Of a stretch of DNA of 64,000 nt, positions 52,346 through 61,339 are shown piece after piece. Source of the DNA: Acidobacteria bacterium Mor1. Its GTDB lineage: Bacteria; Acidobacteriota; Polarisedimenticolia; Polarisedimenticolales; Polarisedimenticolaceae. A model generated the notes under the pieces. The model made no database searches and was not told where the DNA came from. It saw only the letters and a program-made list of their open reading frames with translations. Where the stretch lies: assembly GCA_001664505.1 (NCBI GenBank), contig CP011806.1:4842494-4906493 (forward strand), read 5' to 3'. The position numbers and the translations under genes are program-made. Position 1 is the stretch's first letter; every line of letters begins with the position of its first letter.

Positions 52346-54181
52346 CTACTCGTCTTTCCCTTCCGAGGCGCCTGAGGCGCCCTCAGGGGCGCTTTCTGAA
52401 GCACCCTCCGATCGCAATCGCAGTGTACCGTGCCGGAGTTCGGCATGAACCTCGGCTCCGGCCGGAGCGGCCGCCGCCTCGGTGATCACCTGCCCGCCGT
52501 CGCTTCGCAGAATCGCGTACCCCCGTTCCACCACCCGGCGCGGGTCCACCGAACGAAGCCGTGCGGCACGGTTATCGCCCCGTTCGCTCTCCCGGCGCAG
52601 GTAGCGGGCACTCACCGGTTCCAGATCCTCGGCCAGTGCGTCGACCCGCCTGCGGGCCTGCTCGAGATCCCGCCGGGAGGCCTGGGAAAGCTGGCGGGCG
52701 GCCGCATCCAGCGCCGCCCGGGCCCGGCTGCTGCATGTCGCGGTGAGGCGCGGGATCGATGCGGCGTGGCGCAGCAGCTCCCGCCGTTCCCGGCTCACGT
52801 AGTTCTCGGCACCCCGGCCGATCCGTTCCCGGCGATGGCCAATGTCCTTGCGGGCCTGCTCCAGCAAGAGCCGGGTGGCGCGTCCGATGCGCAGCCCACG
52901 CTCCCGCCCGAGATCTTCCTCCCGGGCGATCGCCTGGCTGGCCCGCAGCAGCACGGCGCCGGCACGTTGTTCCACGGCGCCTAGGAAGTCGGTGACCTGT
53001 TCGACGATGAACGCCGCCGCCGCGGTCGGTGTCTTGCGGCTACGGGCCACGGCGTCGAGTACTGACTGATCCTGCTCGTGGCCGACACCGACGATCACCG
53101 GCAGGGGATAGAGCGCCACCGTCCGGCCGAGCTTCTCCGAGTCGAACCAGGCCAGGTCGGTGCGGGATCCGCCGCCGCGGCAGATCAGGATCAGGTCGAA
53201 CGCTTCTTCCCGGGCGCGGAACCAGTCGAGGGCGTTGAGGATCGAGGACTCGGTGGCGTGTCCCTGGACCCGGGCGCCGTGAACCGTGACGGCGAAACCA
53301 TGTCCCGATTCCTGGAAGGTGCGCAGGGTGTCGTTGTAGGCGTCGGATCCGACGCTGGTGATCACACCGATGCGAAGCGGCACCGCAGGCAGCGGGATCT
53401 GGTTGTTGCGCTCGAGCAATCCATCGGCGGAGAGCTGTTTGAGGATCAACTCGCGGCGCCGGGCGGCTTCGCCGAGGGTGAAGTTGACGTCGAGTTCCTC
53501 GACCACCACCCGGTAAGACCCCCAGGGTACGTACAGGTCGACGCGCACGCGCATGCGCACCCGCAACTCGTCTTCCAGTTGGAACGGGTTGCCGGCCCGG
53601 GCCAGGGCGAACTGGATCTCCTGGCGGGTTTCATCGAACAGGGTCGCGTTGACCTGGGACACGTTGCGGCCGTCGGGATCGTTCTCCACCAGCTGGAAAC
53701 CGACGGTGCGTTTGTGCCGGGACTTGTTGAAGCCGCTGATCTCGCCGACGAGCCAGACCGGGGCCGGGAAACAGCCGGCCAGGGCCTGTCGCGCCCGTTC
53801 GTTCAGGGTGGCGACGGTGTAGTCGGCGGTCGCGGTAGCCGCTCCCGCTGGGTCGGTATCGGCGCCGCTGCCGCTGTCCGCTGCGGCGGAGTCGAACAGA
53901 CCGCGCTGGCGATCGTCCAGCGGCGACGGCGCCGTTCCCTGCAGCTTCTGCCGCCCGCCCGCTTCTCCGTAGAGGCGAACGGTGGTCTCGCAAAACGAGA
54001 AGCCCTCGTCGTGCAGCAGGTCGACTACCGCCTCGACATCCTTGTCCGGGGCAGACCAGTAGCGTTCGCCGGCGTTCCATCGGCGGTTGGGAAGGGTCTT
54101 GACCAGGTCCACCAGCCGCCGGTCGAAGGGGAACCGGAGGCGCAAGGAGCCCTGGCCGTCATGGGATACGTGTCGACTCAA
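52346..54181 (-). CDS. xseA: Exodeoxyribonuclease VII large subunit with HARP-like N-domain
   Basis: A 611-aa protein, far longer than the usual 400-450 aa. The core is standard XseA: OB fold (about 125-215, VWLVGEISGFNKSRHKRTVGFQLVEND), IGVITSVGSDAYNDTLRTF, DLILICRGGGSRTDLAWFDSE, VIVGVGHEQDQSVLDAVA and the long coiled coil. Residues 10-60 are extra: LRFPFDRRLVDLVKTLPNRRWNAGERYWSAP, the pattern of the HARP domain of SMARCAL1-type proteins that bind DNA junctions. A low-complexity linker (about 95-120) joins the parts. The TTG start follows GAGG. Confidence 0.92.
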   Translation of the reverse strand: MSRHVSHDGQGSLRLRFPFDRRLVDLVKTLPNRRWNAGERYWSAPDKDVEAVVDLLHDEGFSFCETTVRLYGEAGGRQKLQGTAPSPLDDRQRGLFDSAAADSGSGADTDPAGAATATADYTVATLNERARQALAGCFPAPVWLVGEISGFNKSRHKRTVGFQLVENDPDGRNVSQVNATLFDETRQEIQFALARAGNPFQLEDELRVRMRVRVDLYVPWGSYRVVVEELDVNFTLGEAARRRELILKQLSADGLLERNNQIPLPAVPLRIGVITSVGSDAYNDTLRTFQESGHGFAVTVHGARVQGHATESSILNALDWFRAREEAFDLILICRGGGSRTDLAWFDSEKLGRTVALYPLPVIVGVGHEQDQSVLDAVARSRKTPTAAAAFIVEQVTDFLGAVEQRAGAVLLRASQAIAREEDLGRERGLRIGRATRLLLEQARKDIGHRRERIGRGAENYVSRERRELLRHAASIPRLTATCSSRARAALDAAARQLSQASRRDLEQARRRVDALAEDLEPVSARYLRRESERGDNRAARLRSVDPRRVVERGYAILRSDGGQVITEAAAAPAGAEVHAELRHGTLRLRSEGASESAPEGASGASEGKDE

Positions 54182-54301
54182 GGATGCCTCGAAGCGGCCT
54201 ACTCTATCAGCCGATTTGCTGGCAGCAGCCTTCAGGAGGGAGTCCCGCTCCGCCGCCCGGCATTTGGGTATGCGCCGGGGGTTTGATAGGCTCAGACCGT
54301 C

Positions 54302-55282
54302 ATGCCCTTACAAAATATGAAAGTCGACGTGCTCGTGGACAGCGATCACTGGCGGAACGCCATGCGATCCGAGGTTCGCGCAGGATTGCTCTCCACGCCT
54401 AAACGCCTGCCGTCGAAGTACTTCTACGACACTCGCGGCAGCGACCTGTTCGAGGAGATCACCGATCTTCCCGAGTACTACCAGACCCGGACCGAGCAGG
54501 CGCTGCTGGAGCGTTGCGCCGGCGAGATCTGCCGCATCGTCCGGCCGCTGGAGCTGATCGAGCTCGGCGCCGGCTCGTCTAAGAAGACCCGGATGCTGCT
54601 CGACGCCGCCACGGCGGAGAACCGTCTCGAGCGCTACATCCCGCTGGAAGTGTCCGAGGGCATGGCCCGTCAATCCGGCGCCGATATCGCCGGCGACTAT
54701 CCCGGCATCGACATTCACGCGGTGGTCGGCGATTTCGATCACCATCTGACCGACCTGCCCAGCGGTACCCGCCGGCTCGTGGTTTTCCTGGGCAGCACGA
54801 TCGGCAACATGGTGCGGGAAGACGCCATCGAGTTCTTGCGGGAGGTCTCGCAGCTGCTCGATTCCGAGAGCGCCCTTCTACTGGGCACCGACCTGGTCAA
54901 GGACAAGCAGGTTCTCGAGGCGGCCTACAACGACGCCCGCGGCGTCACCGCCGCGTTCAACCTGAATATCCTGAGCGTGATCAACAACGAGCTCGCCGGC
55001 AACTTTAATCCCGAGGGCTTCGAGCACGTCGCGTTCTTCAACGAGGACGAGGAGCGGATCGAGATGCACCTCAAGGCGCGCACCATGCAGCGGGCGCGAC
55101 TCGAGGACCTCGAGATGAACGTCGCGGTACAGGCCGGCGAGATGATCCACACCGAGGTGTCCTGCAAGTACCGCAAGGAATCGGTCCAGGCGATGCTCGG
55201 CGAGGCCGGGCTCGAACTCGAGCACTGGTACACCGATCCGAAGAACTACTTCGCGCTGTCGTTGGCGCGGCGGGCCCGTTAG
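54302..55282 (+). CDS. egtD: L-histidine N-alpha-methyltransferase EgtD
   Basis: A 326-aa SAM-dependent methyltransferase of the EgtD family, which trimethylates histidine to hercynine, the first step of ergothioneine synthesis. Motifs are LPSKYFYDTRGSDLFEEIT, PEYYQTRTEQALL, the SAM loop IELGAGSSKKTRMLLDA, FLGSTIGNM and LLLGTDLVKD. The C-terminus EVSCKYRKESVQAMLGEAGL contains the substrate-binding segment. Length is exact for the family. EgtB is not adjacent; the convergent neighbour is a cysteine desulfurase. A second ATG at 54317 is possible but lacks an SD. Confidence 0.92.
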   Translation: MPLQNMKVDVLVDSDHWRNAMRSEVRAGLLSTPKRLPSKYFYDTRGSDLFEEITDLPEYYQTRTEQALLERCAGEICRIVRPLELIELGAGSSKKTRMLLDAATAENRLERYIPLEVSEGMARQSGADIAGDYPGIDIHAVVGDFDHHLTDLPSGTRRLVVFLGSTIGNMVREDAIEFLREVSQLLDSESALLLGTDLVKDKQVLEAAYNDARGVTAAFNLNILSVINNELAGNFNPEGFEHVAFFNEDEERIEMHLKARTMQRARLEDLEMNVAVQAGEMIHTEVSCKYRKESVQAMLGEAGLELEHWYTDPKNYFALSLARRAR

Positions 55283-55307
55283 GTCGACGGCGTCCCGCTT
55301 GGTCGCG

Positions 55308-56453
55308 TCAGACGGCGGCCTGGCGCGCGGTTCCGACCGCGGCGGCGATCAGGTCGGCAGCCCGGTCGACGTCGGCGGGGCTGGTGCCTCGGCCTACGGT
55401 CATCCGCAGCGTGCACCGTCCCACCGCGTTCGGCACCTTCATCGCGCGCAGCACCTTGGACGGCACCGATTTCCCCGAGTGGCAGGCGGCGCCGGACCCG
55501 GTCGCGACCCCTTCCAGGTGAGACAGGGTCTCCAGCGCGTCCGCTCCGGGGAAGGCGGCGTAGCAGGTGTTGGGTAGCCGCTCGGCACCCTCGCCGTGGA
55601 CCACCAGATCGGGGATCGCCCGCCGCAGGTTGCTCTCCAGCCGGTCGCGAACCTCGCGCATGTGGCGTTCGCGCTGAGGCAGCTCCTTCCGCGCCAGCTC
55701 GCAGGCCGCTCCCAGCCCGGCGATGGCCGCGACGTTCTCGGTTCCCGCCCGCAGGCCACGCTCGTGTCCGGCACCCCGCAGGAAACCGGCGAAGGGGGTG
55801 TCGCGACGGATGTAGAGCGCGCCGACCCCCTTGGGTCCGTAGAGCTTGTGGCCGGCAACGGTCAGCAGATTGACGTTGAGGTCGTCGACCTCGGTGGGAA
55901 GCTTGCCCACCGACTGGGCTGCGTCACAGTGAAAGACGATGCCGCGGCCGCGGACGGCGGCGCCGATCTCCCGTACCGGCTGGATCGAGCCGGTTTCGTT
56001 GTTGCCGTGCATGATCGAGACGAGGGTGGTGTCGTTGCGACAGGCTCCGATCACCTCGTCGGCGGGCACCACCCCCCGCCGGTCGACCGGCACCCGGGTC
56101 ACCGAGAAGCCGCGGGTTTCCAGATAGGCGCAGGCCAGATCGACCGCCGGATGCTCGACGGTGGAGATCACCAGATGGCGTCCCCGTTCGGCCAGGGCCT
56201 CGGCGACTCCGACGATGGCGGCGTTGTCCGATTCGGTGCCCCCGGCGGTGAAGACGATCTCGTCGGGCTGGGCGCCGAGCAGCTCGGCCACCTGGGCCCG
56301 GGCGGTGTCGACCACGGCGCGGGCCTTGTGACCGTAGGCGTGATTCGACGAGGGGTTGCCCCAGGCGTCCCCCAGGGCCTCGGTCATGGCGTCCAGGGCC
56401 TCGGCTGCCAAAGGCGTCGTCGCGTTGTAGTCCAGGTAGATCGGCTTCGACAT
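55308..56453 (-). CDS. Cysteine desulfurase (NifS/IscS family)
   Basis: A 381-aa PLP enzyme that mobilises sulfur from cysteine. It begins IYLDYNATTPLA, contains FTAGGTESDN, FHCDAAQSVGK, the PLP lysine Lys203 (AGHKLYGPKG) and the mobile-loop nucleophile Cys324 (GSGAACHSGKSVPSK). The long Cys loop marks group I (NifS/IscS) rather than SufS. No iscU or thiI lies nearby, so the acceptor (Fe-S cluster or tRNA thiolation) is unknown. It is convergent with egtD. Confidence 0.93.
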   Translation of the reverse strand: MSKPIYLDYNATTPLAAEALDAMTEALGDAWGNPSSNHAYGHKARAVVDTARAQVAELLGAQPDEIVFTAGGTESDNAAIVGVAEALAERGRHLVISTVEHPAVDLACAYLETRGFSVTRVPVDRRGVVPADEVIGACRNDTTLVSIMHGNNETGSIQPVREIGAAVRGRGIVFHCDAAQSVGKLPTEVDDLNVNLLTVAGHKLYGPKGVGALYIRRDTPFAGFLRGAGHERGLRAGTENVAAIAGLGAACELARKELPQRERHMREVRDRLESNLRRAIPDLVVHGEGAERLPNTCYAAFPGADALETLSHLEGVATGSGAACHSGKSVPSKVLRAMKVPNAVGRCTLRMTVGRGTSPADVDRAADLIAAAVGTARQAAV

Positions 56454-56531
56454 CGAGTTCTCCTCCGGCGGCTATGATAGCGGGCGCCGCGCCGGAGCGG
56501 GATACCGGCGCCGGATCCACCGGAGAAAGCC

Positions 56532-57065
56532 ATGAGCGACGGGGAACGACTGGGCCGGCGGGAGATCCACGCCGGAAGCGTGGTGCACCTGACCGTGGAT
56601 ACGGTGCGCATACCCAACGGCAACGTGGTCGAGCTGGAGCTGATTCACCATCGAGGGGCCGCGGCGGTGGTACCGCTGGACGCCGAGGGCAACGTGGTGT
56701 TGGTGCGCCAGTACCGCTACGCCACCGGCGGCTACCTGCTGGAGGTTCCCGCGGGGAAGCTCGACGGTGGTGAGGCGCCGGAGGTCTGCGCCCGGCGAGA
56801 GGTCGAGGAAGAGACCGGCTTCCGGGCCGGAACGCTGATCCCTCTCGGCTGGATCTGGACCACACCCGGCTTCACCGACGAGAAGATCTGGCTGTTCCTG
56901 GCGCGGGACCTGGTGGCCACCGCTTCCGACCTTCAAGAGGACGAGGTGCTGACCGTCGAGCACATGCCTCTCGAGCAGGCAGCCGCCATGGCCGCCCGGG
57001 GGGAACTCAACGACGCCAAGTCGATATGCGCCTTGCTGCGGGCGCGGGAACACCTCGCGGGCTGA
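56532..57065 (+). CDS. NUDIX hydrolase, ADP-ribose pyrophosphatase type
   Basis: A 177-aa NUDIX enzyme. The Nudix box is complete at GKLDGGEAPEVCARREVEEETGF (Gx5Ex7REUxEExGU). The segment VVLVRQYRYATGGYLLEVPAG before it is typical of the ADP-ribose pyrophosphatase (NudF) group, which hydrolyses ADP-ribose to AMP and ribose-5-phosphate. A late Glu-rich segment (LQEDEVLTVEHMPL) gives the second catalytic Glu. GGAGAAA precedes the ATG. It is divergent from the cysteine desulfurase. Confidence 0.93.
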   Translation: MSDGERLGRREIHAGSVVHLTVDTVRIPNGNVVELELIHHRGAAAVVPLDAEGNVVLVRQYRYATGGYLLEVPAGKLDGGEAPEVCARREVEEETGFRAGTLIPLGWIWTTPGFTDEKIWLFLARDLVATASDLQEDEVLTVEHMPLEQAAAMAARGELNDAKSICALLRAREHLAG

Positions 57066-57174
57066 GCGTCCGCAAATCGTCACGTTGTTTACACAGGTTT
57101 ACTTGTCGCTTTGACATGATCCGCGTAGGCTAACGGTTGAGGGGTATTGAGCCGGCTGAAGGGATCGATACCGT

Positions 57175-57906
57175 ATGCGCTCACGCCCCCGGACCGCACT
57201 CGTCTCCATCGTCTTCACCAGCATGGTCGCGGCGCTCGTACTTGCCACCTGGATCGAGCGCCCCCACGCCGGTGCACCTCCTCTCGGAATCGCCTTCGCC
57301 ACGGCGCAGGAGCGCGCGGCGCCGGTCTATGCCTTCGGCAGAGAAGACCGGCAGAGCGTTCGCTGCTGGCAGGCGCCGGGAGTACCCTACGCCCGCCCCG
57401 AACCGCGAATCGCCGCCGGGGAAGAGGGCACCGTCCTGCTGCACCGCCGAAGCCATCACCGCCACTGGTCCCGGGTTGCCCTGGGTTCCGGCCGGCGTTG
57501 CTGGGTGCTGGACGTGGAGCTTTCTCCCAGCGAGCCGGTGGCCGCCGAGACTCCGGCGCTCAACCGGGTCGAGTTCGATCTTCCGGGAGTGCTGCTGACC
57601 TCATCGCGCGGCAGCGCGCTGAGGGATGCCGGACTACTGACGGTGATCGAGGAGCCCACCGACGGACGCTACGGCGTGACCGTCGGCGTGGCCCTCGAGG
57701 TGCCCACCGGCGACGTGCCGGCGGCCGATCGCCTCGCAGGCTTCTATCTGGACGGTAACGGCGAGTTGGACTGGCGCATCGTGCAGCTGGCCCAGCAGTT
57801 GACGCTGGACCTGCCCGACCATGAGGGGCTGCAGGGGGTGGTCGACCAGGCTGCCCGGCGCCCGGCGGCCTTCGCCCGGGCGATGCACCGCTACCGCGCC
57901 CAGTAA
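57175..57906 (+). CDS. Membrane-anchored or secreted protein, unknown
   Basis: A 243-aa protein with a basic N-terminus and one hydrophobic segment (about 9-26) acting as signal anchor or signal peptide. Residues 50-115 have a small all-beta look (RQSVRCWQAPGVPYARPEPRIAAGEEGTVLL) compatible with a bacterial SH3-like fold, but this is weak. The C-terminal third is helical. No family is recognised. A SD-like AAGGGA lies upstream. It is convergent with the tatD gene. Confidence 0.65.
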   Translation: MRSRPRTALVSIVFTSMVAALVLATWIERPHAGAPPLGIAFATAQERAAPVYAFGREDRQSVRCWQAPGVPYARPEPRIAAGEEGTVLLHRRSHHRHWSRVALGSGRRCWVLDVELSPSEPVAAETPALNRVEFDLPGVLLTSSRGSALRDAGLLTVIEEPTDGRYGVTVGVALEVPTGDVPAADRLAGFYLDGNGELDWRIVQLAQQLTLDLPDHEGLQGVVDQAARRPAAFARAMHRYRAQ

Positions 57907-57961
57907 GGGCCGCCAAGGTAGGGGCCGGTAAGCCAGTAGCGGCCGGCAAGCAGGGCGCCGG

Positions 57962-58714
57962 TCAGAGGTCGCCGTAGAGCCGCCGGGTGTTCTCGGCGGT
58001 CGCTTCGGCCACCGCCTCGACCGCCAGGCCCTTCAGTTCGGCGATGGTGCGCAGCGAGGTCACCACCTCGGCCGGTTCGTTGCGGGTTCCCGGTTCGGCG
58101 CCGAGCACCGGGCTGTCGGTTTCCAGCATCAGGCATTGGAGGGGTAGCCGCTTGACCAGTTTCTGCTTTTGACGGGAGCGGACGATCGACGGGGGCACCG
58201 AGAAGAAGAATCCCGCCTCGACCGCGGGCAGCGCCGATGCGGGTTTGCCGTCGAAGGCGTGGAGCTGGACCCGCGTCGCGTTGCGCTCGAGCAGAAACGC
58301 GACCGCGTGCCGCCCCGCCGAGCGGGAGTGCACGTTGAGCGGCAGATTCAGCTCGGCAGCCAGGGCGATCATGCGGCTGAAGATCTCCCGCTGGAGCTCC
58401 AGCTCATCCGCTTCCTTGACCTTCCAGTAGTCGAGGCCGACCTCACCGACCGCCCAGAGTCGCGCGCTTTCATGCCGGGCGAGCCGTTCCATCTCGGCGC
58501 ACTGGTCCAGATCGAGGATCGTCGGATAGAGCCCGGCCGCAGGCCGCAGCATCGGATGCCGTTCGGCCAGTTCCAGGTTGCGGCGGGCATCGTCGACGGT
58601 CTCACTGACGGCGACGACGGCGCCGACCCCGGCTTCCGCCGCACGCTCGAGCACCTCGGCACGATCCGGGTCGAAGACCGGATCGCAGAGATGAGTGTGA
58701 GTGTCGATCAGCAC
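57962..58714 (-). CDS. tatD: TatD-family deoxyribonuclease
   Basis: A 250-aa metal-dependent hydrolase. TatD motifs are IDTHTHLCDPVF (metal His-x-His), VGEVGLDYWK (Glu ligand), LPLNVHSR (His ligand), QLHAFDGK (His ligand) and LETDSPVLGAEPG (catalytic Asp). It degrades DNA 3'-5', with a role in oxidative damage repair. The GTG start gives VLIDTHTHL at the family start. Only 36 bp separate it from the upstream TolB-like gene, so they may share a transcript. Confidence 0.92.
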   Translation of the reverse strand: MLIDTHTHLCDPVFDPDRAEVLERAAEAGVGAVVAVSETVDDARRNLELAERHPMLRPAAGLYPTILDLDQCAEMERLARHESARLWAVGEVGLDYWKVKEADELELQREIFSRMIALAAELNLPLNVHSRSAGRHAVAFLLERNATRVQLHAFDGKPASALPAVEAGFFFSVPPSIVRSRQKQKLVKRLPLQCLMLETDSPVLGAEPGTRNEPAEVVTSLRTIAELKGLAVEAVAEATAENTRRLYGDL

Positions 58715-58750
58715 GAAGCCAGTCTACGACGAGGCAGGCTCCGGCGGCTC

Positions 58751-61312
58751 CTAGGGATTGCAGTCGCCGCCGCCGGCGAGCCGCTCACTTCCATCCGAGC
58801 CGGTGCCGTAGGAACCCGGCCCGTCGTCGACCCCTTGGGTCCCGCGGAAGAGGTAGAAGAAGACCGTACCCTGCGGGGGCTCTACGTCGCCTGCAGCCTC
58901 GGTGTTGACCTTCGGGGAGCTGTCCTGCAGGCAGATCACGTTGCCCAGGTCGACATTGGCTCCGTTAGCCGCAAGTTCCGCCACGTTGCCGCGGATGGCG
59001 TCGAAACGGATCGCGGTAGGGGAAGGCCGCCAGGAGACGACGGTCGGAGCGGTCTTGCTTACCGAGATCGTATTCGGGGTGCCGAAGTCCGCGATCCAGT
59101 GCTCTCCCTTGAAGTCGCCGTTGAAGCCGGCGAAGTCACCGTCGGCACCGTAGAGCACTCGCCGCCCGGTTTCATCCATATCCATGAAGCGGCGCGCTTC
59201 CCAGTCCGTACCCCGCAAGGAAGAGGTTCCGCGGCGCAGGCCGCCCACCCGTTCGAGCTTGCCGCTGGCGATCTCGAGCCGATAGCCGTCGCCGGTCTGC
59301 CCCGGCTTGGCTTCAAAATAGGGCGTCGTCGAAAAGAAGGTGACGTAGTTGCCGTCCCGGCTGATGCGCGGCCCCCAGTTGTCGCCCTCGACGGTATCGG
59401 TGAGCTGAGTCGTGGTGCCGGCAGCGTAGTCCCGGAGGAACACTTCGACATTGCCGTCCGGGTTCTGGCCCAGCGGGTCGGTGAAGGATCCGTAGACGAT
59501 GCGATTGCCCGATGCGTCGATATCCGGCGTAAGGGCCTCGCCGCTACTGACGGCCTCGTGCACGGTGCCGTCGGTTCGAACTCGGAAGACCCCTTCGTAC
59601 TGGTAGGTCGCCCATGTGCCGGTGCCGTCGATCCGCGGAAGGGCCCAGCCCACGGTGTCGATGGAGGTCATCTTGGTCAGGTTCGAACCGTCGGGATCGA
59701 TACTCCACAGGTCGCAGCCGAAGGAAAACGGATAGCCCTGGAACCCGTAGCAGGCCTGAAACACGATCTTGCTGCCGTCGTCGGAGATGACCGGGTGCGT
59801 TGAATGATCCCGGTTTCCCGGCAGCGGATCGGGATTCAGGCGCCGCAGGTTGTTTCCGTCGGCATCGACGGCGTAGACGCTCTCGCTCAAGAACAGGAGG
59901 GAGGTGTCGCTGAAGACGATCGTGTTGCCGTCGGCGCTGATGTCCGGTGCCAGCGCCTCACCGAGACCGGAGTCTCCGATGGTCGTCACCTGGACGCGAT
60001 CGGTCCCGTCGGACTGGATCCGGTAGATGTCGTTGTTGCAGGCGTAGACGACGCGGGAACCGTCGGGAGTGATCGCCGGGCCGTCCGGGGTGAACTCGAA
60101 GCAGTCATCGGGTCCCCGGGGCAATTCGGTGAGTTGGGTCACGGGGCCGCCGCTGCGCACGGAGTAGACCTCGTAGCCTTCATCCGGATTACTGCCCAAG
60201 TCGCCCCCGAACTGGATCCAGGTGAGGGTGGTGCCGTCTCCCGAGAGGGCGCTCCACTGACTGAAGTGGTTCTCGGTGAAAGAAGTCAACGTAGCCTCGC
60301 CGGTGCCGTCGATGCTCGATGTCCAGAATTGGCGAATTCCGTTCGGGTTCTCTACCGGGTCCTGCCGGCTGCCGCTGTAAGACAGTGTCTGGGCATCGTC
60401 GCTGATCGATGGGGAGAAGCGGGAGCTCGAGTCGCCAAAAATCTGGGTCAGGTTGGTGCCGTCCCAATCGATGCGGAAGATCTTGGTCGTGTTGGTCGGG
60501 TTACCTCCGGTCATGTCTTCGCGGCTGGTGAAGACGATCGTACTGCCGTCACCGGAGATCTTCGGCGCGTCGCTCGCATAGGTCGAAGCGTTGGTCAACT
60601 GGCGCAGGTTGCTCCCATCGTGCTCGATCGCGAACACCTCGAAGGAGCCGTCGGCGTTTTGTCCGGTGGGATCTTGATTGTCGGCGAACACGATCCGAGA
60701 GCCGTCGTCGCTGGCCGACATCCGGACCAGGCCGGTCGGAGGCATCGCCGCCAGATCAAGGAGGTTGGCTCCGTCTGCGTCGACGACGAACAGCCGGCGA
60801 TCGTTGTCGGGGTTGCCGCTCAGAGGGTCGACCGGTCCCGAGAACAGAATGCGGTTTCCCGAGCCTGAAAGGAACACCCCTTCTATCGGCTCGAATGGGG
60901 GCGTCGCGAAGTCGGTAAGTTGCACGATGCCGCTGCCGTCGCTCAGGCTGAAGAAGACCTCCGCGCTGCCGTCGGCGTTCTGTCCGACCGGATCGGCGTA
61001 GCTGACGAAGGCGACCTTCAGGCCGTCGTCGCTGACCGAAACGGCAACGACCCCTTCGGGTAGTGAAAGGAAGGGGCTGCCGCTGCCGCCCGCGGTGTCC
61101 CGGATCTCGATCTGCATTGCCTGGAGCGGATTCTGTCCGAAGGGGTCGCCGGTGGTGATTTGCCAGACCGTCGAGCCGTCGGCCACGATCGACGGCCGGT
61201 AGATCACATCGTTGAGTTTCGTGTCGGTGACCTGTTCGAGGACCTGGGCGCGGGCCAGGCCGGCGACGACGCAGACCACGATTGCAAACGACCAGACGAA
61301 CTTCGAACGCAA
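58751..61312 (-). CDS. Secreted TolB/WD40-type propeller protein A
   Basis: An 853-aa exported protein (signal peptide to about ARA-QV). It is filled with TolB-like beta-propeller repeats of the form SxDGxxIVFxSxxD(P/L)xGxNxDGxxEVF...DGxxLxQLT, about 11-12 copies in two blocks. The last 110 residues form a separate module (ISVSKTAPTVVSWRPSP to the end) finishing with ERLAGGGDCNP. The TTG start is fixed by GGAGGAG. It is the second gene of a tandem pair, 27 bp from its paralogue, so co-transcribed. Likely a cell-surface or extracellular binding protein; ligand unknown. Confidence 0.85.
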   Translation of the reverse strand: MRSKFVWSFAIVVCVVAGLARAQVLEQVTDTKLNDVIYRPSIVADGSTVWQITTGDPFGQNPLQAMQIEIRDTAGGSGSPFLSLPEGVVAVSVSDDGLKVAFVSYADPVGQNADGSAEVFFSLSDGSGIVQLTDFATPPFEPIEGVFLSGSGNRILFSGPVDPLSGNPDNDRRLFVVDADGANLLDLAAMPPTGLVRMSASDDGSRIVFADNQDPTGQNADGSFEVFAIEHDGSNLRQLTNASTYASDAPKISGDGSTIVFTSREDMTGGNPTNTTKIFRIDWDGTNLTQIFGDSSSRFSPSISDDAQTLSYSGSRQDPVENPNGIRQFWTSSIDGTGEATLTSFTENHFSQWSALSGDGTTLTWIQFGGDLGSNPDEGYEVYSVRSGGPVTQLTELPRGPDDCFEFTPDGPAITPDGSRVVYACNNDIYRIQSDGTDRVQVTTIGDSGLGEALAPDISADGNTIVFSDTSLLFLSESVYAVDADGNNLRRLNPDPLPGNRDHSTHPVISDDGSKIVFQACYGFQGYPFSFGCDLWSIDPDGSNLTKMTSIDTVGWALPRIDGTGTWATYQYEGVFRVRTDGTVHEAVSSGEALTPDIDASGNRIVYGSFTDPLGQNPDGNVEVFLRDYAAGTTTQLTDTVEGDNWGPRISRDGNYVTFFSTTPYFEAKPGQTGDGYRLEIASGKLERVGGLRRGTSSLRGTDWEARRFMDMDETGRRVLYGADGDFAGFNGDFKGEHWIADFGTPNTISVSKTAPTVVSWRPSPTAIRFDAIRGNVAELAANGANVDLGNVICLQDSSPKVNTEAAGDVEPPQGTVFFYLFRGTQGVDDGPGSYGTGSDGSERLAGGGDCNP

Positions 61313-61339
61313 CGAGGCTCCTCCTCCGATAGACCGGCC

